From assembly GCF_025460835.1 (NCBI RefSeq), contig NZ_JAMXAY010000038.1:1-50334 (forward strand): 50,334 nt of DNA. Direction: 5' to 3'. The stretch comes from Parapedobacter soli. GTDB lineage: Bacteria > Bacteroidota > Bacteroidia > Sphingobacteriales > Sphingobacteriaceae. This document shows, piece by piece, positions 1-7,435 of the stretch. Each line of letters begins with the position of its first letter. Position 1 is the stretch's first letter. Below the pieces are notes generated by a model. It was not told where the DNA came from. It made no database searches and saw only the letters and a list, made by a program, of their open reading frames with translations. Made by a program: the position numbers and the translations under genes.

Positions 1-60
1 TTTTTAAATGGAAAATGGCTGGCTGACTTTTTCAGCAGGCCCTACTTAACCGATGAAATT

Positions 61-903
61 ATGAAAGCGATTCACAATCAACGGATATGTTGTGGGGCTG
101 TGTTGGTTTGCTTGCTTATCGTGGCTTGCAAAAAAGACAATCCGGCCGAACCGAATGAAAAAATGGGGGTTTTTGTTAAGACCGATGCCACCTACGGACA
201 GGTACTGACCGATAGTGCCGGCATGGCGCTCTATTTCTTCGCCCGCGACGCCGATGGAAGTTCGGCATGTACAGGCAATTGCACCTCGATATGGCCTGCG
301 TATTACAGCAGCCATGCTGCGGCCAGCGGAGCTGTAGAAAGCGATGATGTGGGTACCATTACCTTAGCCAACGGTGCTTTGCAATCCACGTACAAAGGGT
401 GGCCGCTATATTATTATGCCAGTGACGGTGCGCCTGGTGACATCGGTGGTGATGGTATTGGTGGCAACTGGTTTGTCGCCAAGCCCGACTATTCGGTGAT
501 GGTGGTGCAGCACCAGCTAGTGGGCGCTGATGGTATCGCGTATACCGAAGACCTTGTACCGGGCGAAGGCCAGACACGGTACCTGGTTGATGCTTACGGG
601 CGTACGCTGTATGGGTTTGTCCAGGACAGGTATAACATCAACAATTTTACGAATGCCGATTTTTCCAACAATGGTGTGTGGCCGATCTATGAAGCTGGGC
701 CGGCATCCGTTCCATCGGTACTTGATCCCACCGATTTCGAGGGAATAAACGTGCATGGGCGCACGCAATTGACCTATAAAGGGTGGCCGCTTTATTATTT
801 CGGTCAAGACGCCGCCCGTGGCGAAAACAAAGGGGTTAGTGTTCCGGCCGTCGGCATTTGGCCGGTGCTGAACGCCGATTCGCCGGAAGCCACGGCACCC
901 TGA
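61..903 (+). CDS. Yx(F/W/Y)xxD-repeat secreted lipoprotein (COG4315/Lipoprotein_15 type)
   Basis: The 280-residue product begins with a lipoprotein signal peptide: a basic start, a hydrophobic core and a lipobox ending LIVAC, with Cys23 as the expected lipidated residue. The mature part has at least four copies of a Tyr-x-aromatic-x-x-Asp motif: LYFFARD, LYYYASD, LYGFVQD and LYYFGQD. Two of these follow the phrase YKGWP. This is the signature of the 'secreted repeat of unknown function' family (PF03640/COG4315), whose biochemical role is not established. A CTGNC pair of cysteines could form a disulfide. The gene lies 31 bp before a cytochrome c gene, followed by YceI and DUF5777 genes on the same strand, so an envelope redox role is a reasonable inference. 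Family assignment is confident; function is not. Confidence 0.85.
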   Translation: MKAIHNQRICCGAVLVCLLIVACKKDNPAEPNEKMGVFVKTDATYGQVLTDSAGMALYFFARDADGSSACTGNCTSIWPAYYSSHAAASGAVESDDVGTITLANGALQSTYKGWPLYYYASDGAPGDIGGDGIGGNWFVAKPDYSVMVVQHQLVGADGIAYTEDLVPGEGQTRYLVDAYGRTLYGFVQDRYNINNFTNADFSNNGVWPIYEAGPASVPSVLDPTDFEGINVHGRTQLTYKGWPLYYFGQDAARGENKGVSVPAVGIWPVLNADSPEATAP

Positions 904-934
904 TAGCTAACGATTTATTCTCTTATAAACACAC

Positions 935-1327
935 ATGATGATAACGATGGTACGCTGGAGAAAAATTCTATGGAGGGCACCGATGCTGGCACTGGTGCTC
1001 GGTTTTATGGCATGCGGGAAAGATGGGGCACCCACGCCCGACCCCGACCCGCCCGGAAATGGCGGCGGTGATGATGTGACGGCGGAGAACGTAACATACA
1101 CCAATTTTGTGGGCGTCTTGCTCCAGTCGAAATGCAGCATGTGCCATGCGGGCTCGGGCGAAGGTACACCTTATTGGACTTTCTCGGGGTATAATTCGGT
1201 GAAAGATAACATCGATCGCATTAACGATGCTGTTATTGTGCGGCGGATCATGCCAAAAACAGGAAGTCTCTCCACCCGCGAGCGCGAATTGCTCAAAGCA
1301 TGGATCGATAAGGGGGCACCGCAATGA
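935..1327 (+). CDS. Small monohaem cytochrome c lipoprotein
   Basis: This 130-residue protein has a lipoprotein signal (RWRK basic stretch, hydrophobic core, lipobox FMAC, Cys27). A Pro/Gly/Asp-rich tether follows, then one CxxCH haem c motif, Cys67-Ser-Met-Cys70-His71. Met106 in a RRIMPKTG context is a likely distal haem ligand. The C-terminal LSTRERELLKAWIDKGAP segment matches the last helix of small class I or planctomycete-type cytochromes c. It should be a membrane-anchored electron carrier on the outer face of a membrane. ATG codons at 935, 938 and 947 are all possible starts. Its stop overlaps the next gene's start in an ATGA, which indicates translational coupling to the YceI gene. 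The haem motif is seen directly; the electron-transfer partners are inferred from neighbours. Confidence 0.85.
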   Translation: MMITMVRWRKILWRAPMLALVLGFMACGKDGAPTPDPDPPGNGGGDDVTAENVTYTNFVGVLLQSKCSMCHAGSGEGTPYWTFSGYNSVKDNIDRINDAVIVRRIMPKTGSLSTRERELLKAWIDKGAPQ

Positions 1328-1863
1328 TAAAGGTATACGTTTGGTTTTTCGCAATGGTCCTGTGCTTCCGCGCGGAGGCGCAGGGCTTATTGATCGACAA
1401 GGCAAGCCGAATTTCGTTTTTTTCGGAAGCGCCCCTTGAGAATATCGCTGCGGTGACGGAAAAAGCGGCGTCGGCGCTCGATACCGGCAGCTGTGAAATC
1501 GCATTCAAGGTGACGATAAATACTTTTGCGTTCAAAAAACGGCTCATGCAGGAACATTTTAACGAGAATTACATGGAAAGCGACCGTTTTCCCCACGCCA
1601 CCTTCAACGGTAAAATCCAAGAGCCTGTCGACTGGCACCGCGACGGTACGTATCTTGTTACGGTGGTGGGTACGCTGGATATACACGGCGTCGGAAAGCA
1701 GTACACGGTCCCCGCAACCATCACGGTAAGGGGGGAATCGATAATGGCTGTGGCCAAGTTCAATGTGCGCGTGGCCGACCACGATGTGAAAATACCCCGT
1801 ATCGTTATCAAGAACATCGCCGAAGTGGTGGAAGTAGACGTCTCGGCAACATATAATAAGTAA
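1324..1863 (+). CDS. YceI-family periplasmic protein
   Basis: The 179-residue product has a cleavable signal peptide (hydrophobic residues 5-15, cleavage near AEAQ). The YceI lipocalin-like beta-barrel follows. The diagnostic stretch MQEHFNENYMESDRFP is present at about residues 75-90, and a later TLDIHGVGK segment matches the family strand after the FxG motif. YceI proteins bind long isoprenoids such as polyprenyl chains or quinone tails in a hydrophobic barrel. The start overlaps the cytochrome c stop by 4 bp (ATGA), and the DUF5777 gene follows after 12 bp. Coupling to a cytochrome suggests binding of a redox-active isoprenoid, which is inference only. The family call is firm. Confidence 0.9.
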   Translation: MIKVYVWFFAMVLCFRAEAQGLLIDKASRISFFSEAPLENIAAVTEKAASALDTGSCEIAFKVTINTFAFKKRLMQEHFNENYMESDRFPHATFNGKIQEPVDWHRDGTYLVTVVGTLDIHGVGKQYTVPATITVRGESIMAVAKFNVRVADHDVKIPRIVIKNIAEVVEVDVSATYNK

Positions 1864-1875
1864 TACCGATTACGT

Positions 1876-2823
1876 ATGAAGGCAGCACGATATATCACAA
1901 GTATGACCCTGTTTATAACAGCGGTAGCCATTTCTCGGCCGGTAGCGGCGCAGATCGACTTGGAGGCGGCCCTTGCGGATAGTACCGGCCATGCACGGGA
2001 AGCCGTGGAAGCCACATTCAAAACCACCCGCATTATTAATAGCCAGTCGCCCGAAACCATCCATAAGCGCGAGCTCGATTTCAAGGTAGACCACCGTTTT
2101 GGCGACATAGCCGGCGCGAACGGCGGTGCCAAGAACTTCTTCGGCTTGGATAATTCTACCGATATCAAAATCGGGTTTGAGTACGGGATAACGGACGATC
2201 TGAATGTCGGTATCGCTCGCGCCAAGGGTGCTACCCACGTAGCCCAGTTATACGAAGTGAACATGAAGTACAGAATGCTACGGCAAACGGTTGATGGCAA
2301 GGTGCCTTTCTCTATTGCGGGATACGGCAGCCTAACCATACCCGGTGTGCAAGCAGATGAGCAAAACGATGGTGAAGCTACATCCTATCGGCAATTTTCC
2401 GACCGCTTGAATTTCGTCGGCCAGCTGATTATTGCCCGGAAATTCGGCCCGGCCCTGTCGCTGGCCGTGCATCCCACGTATATCCGTAGGAATACCACGG
2501 CAGATTACGACGGTCAAGATAACCTGTTCGCGGTAGGGATTGGTGGACGGTTGAAGGTGAGCAGGCGTATGGCGCTGGTGATGGACTATTTCCTGCCGTT
2601 CCGATCACCGGCAAGCAAGGAACGGTATGCGGAAGCCACCACCGCGCTTTACAACCCCCTGGGCATAGGCTTGGAAGTCGAGACCGGTGGCCATGTGTTC
2701 AATCTTAATTTCACCAATGCCACGGCCATCCAGGAGATGCAATACATTCCGGAAACCACCTCTTCATGGACCAAAGGTCAGTTCCGATGGGGGTTTACGA
2801 TCTCCAGGCGCTTTTCGTTGTAG
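1876..2823 (+). CDS. DUF5777-family outer-membrane beta-barrel protein
   Basis: The 315-residue product has a signal peptide ending near VAAQ. A pattern of alternating strands typical of an outer-membrane barrel follows, ending in an aromatic-rich last strand (FRWGFTISRRFSL). The segment ELDFKVDHRFGDIAGANGG plus FGLDNSTDIKIGFEYGITDDLNVGIAR is characteristic of the DUF5777 family of Bacteroidota. No enzymatic motif is visible. As last gene of the four-gene exported cluster it probably gives the outer-membrane component: a pore, a sensor or a scaffold for the cytochrome and YceI proteins. It converges on the atpZ gene on the other strand with a 21-bp gap. Confidence 0.8.
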   Translation: MKAARYITSMTLFITAVAISRPVAAQIDLEAALADSTGHAREAVEATFKTTRIINSQSPETIHKRELDFKVDHRFGDIAGANGGAKNFFGLDNSTDIKIGFEYGITDDLNVGIARAKGATHVAQLYEVNMKYRMLRQTVDGKVPFSIAGYGSLTIPGVQADEQNDGEATSYRQFSDRLNFVGQLIIARKFGPALSLAVHPTYIRRNTTADYDGQDNLFAVGIGGRLKVSRRMALVMDYFLPFRSPASKERYAEATTALYNPLGIGLEVETGGHVFNLNFTNATAIQEMQYIPETTSSWTKGQFRWGFTISRRFSL

Positions 2824-2844
2824 CGGACGCCTGTTTCGTGTCGC

Positions 2845-3069
2845 TCACCGTTTTTTTGTTACCGCACGTATCACCGTATACATACTGATGCACACACCAC
2901 CGAGGGCGAAAAGCGCTGTCCAGATAGGTGTTTCGGCCTCGCGCGATTGGTCTATGCGGTAGCCGATATACGTGAACACGCCGATGATGGCGAGCATCTG
3001 GAAGCCTACACCGCTGAAATAAGCATATTTACCCAGCGCTTTAGTCGGTAACCGCTTCCGTTTTTCCAT
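2845..3069 (-). CDS. atpZ: AtpZ/AtpI-family small membrane protein
   Basis: This 74-residue protein has a basic N-terminus (MEKRKRLP) and two predicted transmembrane helices at about residues 14-35 and 46-68. The loop between them (YRIDQSREAETP) matches AtpZ/AtpI. AtpZ homologues work with the F-type ATP synthase, as Mg2+/Ca2+ transport partners of AtpI or in rotor assembly. The start lies inside the end of the bactofilin gene (29-bp overlap), so the two are co-transcribed. In many Bacteroidota genomes, as I recall, the ATP synthase subunit genes follow directly. Here the next genes are the convergent redox cluster, so the ATP synthase operon is elsewhere or displaced. Confidence 0.85.
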   Translation of the reverse strand: MEKRKRLPTKALGKYAYFSGVGFQMLAIIGVFTYIGYRIDQSREAETPIWTALFALGGVCISMYTVIRAVTKKR

Positions 3070-3472
3070 AAGAAATCAGCTTGATATCAGCCGCGTGCTC
3101 GGGCAATGCCAAACTGCGGCTGGTGGTACACCGGCCATTGATGGAAGCCCCGTCTTCAACGATGAACCGCATAGCCTCAATGTCTCCTTGGATCAGTGCC
3201 GACTGGTTGAGCTGAAGGACTTCCTTGGCGGTAATCTGGCCCTGCACGGTACCCGATATCTCGCCCGAACAACAATGGATGTTGCCGGTAATGTCGCCGC
3301 TGTCACCGACCACCAATTTGGCAGTACATGAGACATTGCCCGTAATTCGCCCATCGATACGCAGGTCGCCCGTTGTGGTAACATCGCCCGCGATTTCGGT
3401 TCCATTGGCAATCAGGTTGAAGCTGCTGCTCCGTGTCTGGACTGGTTTTTCCGTTTTCTTACTAATGAACAT
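3041..3472 (-). CDS. Bactofilin (polymer-forming cytoskeletal protein)
   Basis: The 143-residue product has a disordered, Lys/Ser-rich N-terminus, then a bactofilin domain at about residues 20-125. This is built of repeated Gly-containing short strands such as GDLRIDGRITGNV, GDSGDITGNI and QSALIQGDI, which fold as a right-handed beta-helix. Bactofilins polymerise without nucleotide on the inner face of the cytoplasmic membrane and often position peptidoglycan hydrolases. The gene lies 30 bp after the M23 peptidase gene, the common bactofilin/LytM pairing, which suggests the two shape the cell wall together. Start is the ATG at 3472. Confidence 0.92.
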   Translation of the reverse strand: MFISKKTEKPVQTRSSSFNLIANGTEIAGDVTTTGDLRIDGRITGNVSCTAKLVVGDSGDITGNIHCCSGEISGTVQGQITAKEVLQLNQSALIQGDIEAMRFIVEDGASINGRCTTSRSLALPEHAADIKLISYGKTEAVTD

Positions 3473-3502
3473 ATTGGTAACACTTAGGTAAATCAGATTT
3501 CC

Positions 3503-4381
3503 TCAAAAAGCGATGTAGTCCGTGGGGTTTACTGGATTGCCATTATACCACAACTCGAAATGGAGGTGCGGACCGGTTGTCAACGATCCCGTGTTCCCGG
3601 CAAACGCAATAACTTCTCCGCCACGCACAAAACTACCAATTTTTTTGATTATTGAAGCACAATGTTTATACTGTGACAGCAGGTTGTTCCCATGTTGCAC
3701 AATAACAACATACCCGGTTTCGGGTGTGTAAGACGCAAAAACAACATGGCCGCTCAGGGTAGTACGTACAGGTTCGTTCTGCTTCACCGCAATGTCTACC
3801 GCGTAATGCTGCTCCTTGGTACTGAAATTTGAACTGATGATCCCTTTGATGGGGCTGTAAAACGTGTATGACGAAATCCCCGTCCGGGAGGGGCCCGGAT
3901 TCTCCGGAAGGTCATAGGCCGCACCCGACTCCAGCAGTTCGCGCAATGCCAGCTCGTCTTCGGAGAGGCCGACGTCAGCGGCCCGAGATAGTGCTGCAGC
4001 CTCGCCCGCAGGGACCGCGCCGACTGTATCGGAAGGGGGATCACCCGCATCACCACTGATGATCCGCCGGATGTTATCCAAATATTGCTCGTGTGCGCGG
4101 GCAACCTGTTCCATCGAGTCGATCCGTGCATACGCTTCCAACAATGCGGAGCGTCCGTATTCGCCCAAGGAGGAGCCGATCACGTACTCGCGCAGGGGCG
4201 TAGAACGGATGAGTACGGCCGTTAGTATGACGACCACGACAGCAGCCGAAATGGTACCGCTGATCCAATACCATAGTTTACCCCGGAAAGCGGCTTTTTC
4301 CTCGAATGTTTCCTCATGGAGCACCACCACTTTGTAACGTGCATTGAGGATTTTGGAGAGCTTGTTTTTTTGTTTAGCCAC
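3503..4381 (-). CDS. Membrane-anchored M23 (LytM-type) peptidoglycan endopeptidase
   Basis: The 292-residue product has a cytoplasmic N-terminus, one transmembrane helix at about residues 36-58, a helical stalk and a C-terminal M23 domain from about residue 165. Zinc ligands are visible in HYAVDI (HxxxD form of the first motif) and GPHLHFELWYNG (HxH), with the conserved YKHCASI histidine between them. It should cleave peptide cross-links in the periplasm while anchored in the inner membrane. The start is a GTG at 4381 preceded by a strong Shine-Dalgarno (AAAGGAG), unusual for this phylum. The bactofilin and atpZ genes follow, and porW diverges. Confidence 0.9.
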   Translation of the reverse strand: MAKQKNKLSKILNARYKVVVLHEETFEEKAAFRGKLWYWISGTISAAVVVVILTAVLIRSTPLREYVIGSSLGEYGRSALLEAYARIDSMEQVARAHEQYLDNIRRIISGDAGDPPSDTVGAVPAGEAAALSRAADVGLSEDELALRELLESGAAYDLPENPGPSRTGISSYTFYSPIKGIISSNFSTKEQHYAVDIAVKQNEPVRTTLSGHVVFASYTPETGYVVIVQHGNNLLSQYKHCASIIKKIGSFVRGGEVIAFAGNTGSLTTGPHLHFELWYNGNPVNPTDYIAF

Positions 4382-4386
4382 GAGAA

Positions 4387-4393
4387 CTCCTTT
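4387..4393 (-). promoter_or_regulatory. Strong Shine-Dalgarno before the GTG start of the M23 peptidase
   Basis: On the minus strand AAAGGAG ends five bases before the GTG at 4381. Bacteroidota usually lack such sites, and here it fixes the GTG as the start. Confidence 0.7.
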
Positions 4394-4512
4394 CTAAGCG
4401 GGTGTCTGACAAAATGGGAGAACGTATTTCAAGCGCAAATTGCAGTGCATCCATAAATACCCTTGAAAGTAAAGCAAATAATGAATAATTATAGGTAGAT
4501 GAAAATAAATGA

Positions 4513-4520
4513 TATTTTTG
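4513..4520 (+). promoter_or_regulatory. Candidate -7 promoter element (TAnnTTTG) for the PorW-like gene
   Basis: TATTTTTG matches the Bacteroidota -7 consensus exactly. No convincing -33 TTTG lies 19-21 bases upstream. If used, transcription starts near 4527, so the ATG at 4509 cannot be the start codon. Confidence 0.45.
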
Positions 4521-4550
4521 CATGTGCATTCCCAGCAAAGATATTCATTT

Positions 4551-7406
4551 TTGTGGCATTTGCCTGCTATTTCATGCATACGCGTTATAGCAGGGATGCT
4601 GGTGTATTGCGTAGTGGCCGGCTGTGCTGCGAATAGGGAAAAGGATAGGGCAGCCGAGTATGACATGATGGAAAACCTGACCGCCAAATTCAATATTGTC
4701 TATCACGGCCGTAAAATCATCGCCGACGTTACACGACAGAATTTTGAAGCCCACCACGAGGATTACCAACAGCTGCTACCGGTACTGATTGAACCTACCG
4801 AAGCGACATCGTCATCAAATACGCAGCTGATGGACTCCGTCATCGGCAAAGCGCTGAACATCATCAACCACAAGGGCAAAAGCAAGTATATCAATGAAGC
4901 TTACCTACTTACCGGGAAAGCAAATTACCTGAAGGGGAATTATTACAACGCAGTAGAGTTTTTTACCTATCTGGCCAATACGTTTGCCGATATGCCAGAA
5001 TACCGTCAGGCCGCACTGGTATGGAAGGCGCGGTCTTTGATGCAATTGGGCAACCTCACCGATGCCGGTTCGGTGTTGGATACCGTTTTTGCCGGCTTGG
5101 AATCAGAAAAGAAATCAATGGGGCTTGCCTTTGCTACCCAAGCTAAATACTACCTCCTGGTGCACGATGAAGAATCGGCCATAACGATGCTTGAACAAGC
5201 CATAGAACACACCCGGCTTAAGCCGATTAAATTGCGGTGGCATTTCCTTTTGGGGCAACTGTTGCAGCAGAGCGGTCGTAAAGAAGAGGCTTACGGCCAT
5301 TACAGTAGGGTTGTACGTAGCAATGCGCCGTATGAGATGTCATTTTATGCGGCACTGAACCGTGTGTTTTTGACCACTGGGGAAAATAGCACGGGCGAGC
5401 AACGGGTGAGGCTGTTGCGGCGTATGCTGCGCGACGGGAAGAATAAGGAATTCAGAGATCAGATTTATTACCAGATTGCAACGGTCTTTTATGAAGACGG
5501 TTATCTACCTGAAGCGTTGGCAAACTATGAGCTGGCCCTGCGGCAGGAGAGTAGCAATCGGTACCAGACCACGCTCACCTACCTGAAACTGGCCGACCAT
5601 TATTTCGCTGCCACAGACTACCCCACGGCCAAGCTTTACTACGATAGTGTGGGGATGGTGCTGCCTGTTGATTTTCCCAATGCGGGGGAGGTACAGCGTA
5701 AAATCGCTAATCTGGATGAGCTCATCGCGCAGCTAACGGTTGTGGCGCACCAGGATAGCCTGCAATACCTAGCCCGGCTTGACGAGACTACGCGCAGAAC
5801 TGAAATCGATAGCATATTAACCCGCAGTTGGCTGCAGTATCAAGCCAAAAAAGTTGAGCCGGCCAAACAGCGGGCGTCGCAAACGCAGCGTTTTTCGCCG
5901 TTTGACGATATGATGCCTGCTGCGGTATCGTATACGGATAACCGTTTTTATTTCAATAACCCGGATGCGATGGGTATGGGGCAGGCTGAATTCAGGCGGA
6001 GGTGGGGCAATCGCCAATTGAAAGATAATTGGAGGTTCAGCGATATGGCTGGTGCAAGTGTTATAAGCGGGGAGGCGGCAGGAACCGTTGACACGGAACA
6101 TACCCCCACCGAGGAAGTGGCGGCCGTGGATAGCACGGCGTGGGTGAGTAACCTGAGGCAAACTTACTTGGATGAATTACCGGATACGGATGAGAAAATG
6201 GCCGCTTCCGACACGCTTATACACAATGCGTTGATACGGGTTGGAAATAGTTACCGCGACGAATTGCTGGACAATGAAGCCGCTATACGTACGTATGAGG
6301 AATTGCTGGAGCGGTATCCGTCCACCCCCGAGGCGCCGCTGTTGTATTACAACCTTTATCGCCTGTATAGCGGTATCGACGACGCCAAAGTGGCGCTGTA
6401 TCGCCAGAAACTATTGGTCGATTTTCCCGATTCACGCTATAGCCACATCATTCGCGACCCGGCGTACCTGGCTAAACTGGAACAACAACAGCGGGTATTG
6501 GACCGGGCGTATGAGTCCGTATATACCTTGTACACCGAACAACAGTACCCGCAGGTGGTGGATGAGGTTACGCGCTTGCTCGACATCGGAGACGGGCGCC
6601 AACAGACATTGAGCCAGCTGGCCTACCTGCGGGCTCTGGCGTGGGGCCGTACCGCTGCGATCGATACATTCGAAAACGCATTGCGGCAGTTGGTTTCCGA
6701 TTTCCCCGGCGATAGTTTAATTACGCCACTTGCAAACCAGCATTTGGAGTTTATAGAGACACACCGCGATACCCTGGCTACCCGCCAATACGCTTTACAA
6801 GCAATTGCCGGAGAACGCAAGCGGTTTGTTGACGAACCAACCATGACATTGTGGCCCCAGCTCGTAATAAGGCATGGCCCCGAGTCGCCTAGACCACGCC
6901 GCGAACTGACTGTGAATACCGCCGGACGAACCGGCTTGGGCGGCAGACCTAACCTCGGGAATGTACAGGGTATAGCAGGCCAGCAGTTGGCCAGAGTGGC
7001 CGAAGTCGGTGATCTCGGACCCAATGTCTACCGCGATTTGGAGCTGCTCCCGGATTCGGCAACTTACTATTTCGTAATCAACGTGATGAATGCCCGGGCC
7101 AATCTGGCCCCCTCCCGTTTCGGGATTGGGCAATTCAACCGCACCCGGTACGCCGGACAGGCAATCTCCCATCAAATGAAAGTCATAAACGATGAAAACC
7201 AGTTGGTTTACGTTGGCCCATTTGATAGCTATGATGATGTAAAGCAATATGAAACGCGGATTTTGCCACTGATTCCGGATATCATGAAGATACCGACAGA
7301 CCTATATAATACCTTTGTGATCACGGCGACCAATTTTGGCACGTTATCTGATTTTGATAAAGTCGATGATTACCATGCCGTGTATCAAGAACAACTGGAA
7401 CGGTAG
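4551..7406 (+). CDS. porW: PorW/SprE-like TPR lipoprotein of type IX secretion/gliding
   Basis: A protein of about 950 residues with a lipoprotein signal (lipobox VVAGC) and repeated TPR-like helical pairs, for example AYLLTGKANYLKGNYYNAVEFF and GHYSRVVRSNAPYEMSFYAAL. A central linker is followed by more TPRs (RTYEELLERYPSTPEAPLLYYNL). The C-terminal domain contains YYFVINVMN and FNRTRY, then VYVGPFDSYDDVKQYE, as in PorW/SprE. In Flavobacterium and Porphyromonas this lipoprotein is needed for the type IX secretion system. An in-frame ATG at 4509 overlaps a -7 promoter match. The ATG at 4596 leaves only nine residues before the Cys. The TTG at 4551 gives a normal 24-residue signal and is preferred. 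Divergence from M23/bactofilin/atpZ fits Bacteroidota gene order. Confidence 0.82.
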   Translation: MWHLPAISCIRVIAGMLVYCVVAGCAANREKDRAAEYDMMENLTAKFNIVYHGRKIIADVTRQNFEAHHEDYQQLLPVLIEPTEATSSSNTQLMDSVIGKALNIINHKGKSKYINEAYLLTGKANYLKGNYYNAVEFFTYLANTFADMPEYRQAALVWKARSLMQLGNLTDAGSVLDTVFAGLESEKKSMGLAFATQAKYYLLVHDEESAITMLEQAIEHTRLKPIKLRWHFLLGQLLQQSGRKEEAYGHYSRVVRSNAPYEMSFYAALNRVFLTTGENSTGEQRVRLLRRMLRDGKNKEFRDQIYYQIATVFYEDGYLPEALANYELALRQESSNRYQTTLTYLKLADHYFAATDYPTAKLYYDSVGMVLPVDFPNAGEVQRKIANLDELIAQLTVVAHQDSLQYLARLDETTRRTEIDSILTRSWLQYQAKKVEPAKQRASQTQRFSPFDDMMPAAVSYTDNRFYFNNPDAMGMGQAEFRRRWGNRQLKDNWRFSDMAGASVISGEAAGTVDTEHTPTEEVAAVDSTAWVSNLRQTYLDELPDTDEKMAASDTLIHNALIRVGNSYRDELLDNEAAIRTYEELLERYPSTPEAPLLYYNLYRLYSGIDDAKVALYRQKLLVDFPDSRYSHIIRDPAYLAKLEQQQRVLDRAYESVYTLYTEQQYPQVVDEVTRLLDIGDGRQQTLSQLAYLRALAWGRTAAIDTFENALRQLVSDFPGDSLITPLANQHLEFIETHRDTLATRQYALQAIAGERKRFVDEPTMTLWPQLVIRHGPESPRPRRELTVNTAGRTGLGGRPNLGNVQGIAGQQLARVAEVGDLGPNVYRDLELLPDSATYYFVINVMNARANLAPSRFGIGQFNRTRYAGQAISHQMKVINDENQLVYVGPFDSYDDVKQYETRILPLIPDIMKIPTDLYNTFVITATNFGTLSDFDKVDDYHAVYQEQLER

Positions 7407-7435
7407 CGCTTAACGCGTAAATTTTAAGTAGTAGA

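Noticed and set aside
1-60. End of an upstream gene
   Set aside because: Only a short GCTGA/TCAGC stem (22-36) is visible, too weak to call a terminator, and no frame can be assigned.
1569-2339. 256-codon open frame opposite the YceI and DUF5777 genes
   Set aside because: Antisense shadow spanning two real genes; no signal or motif.
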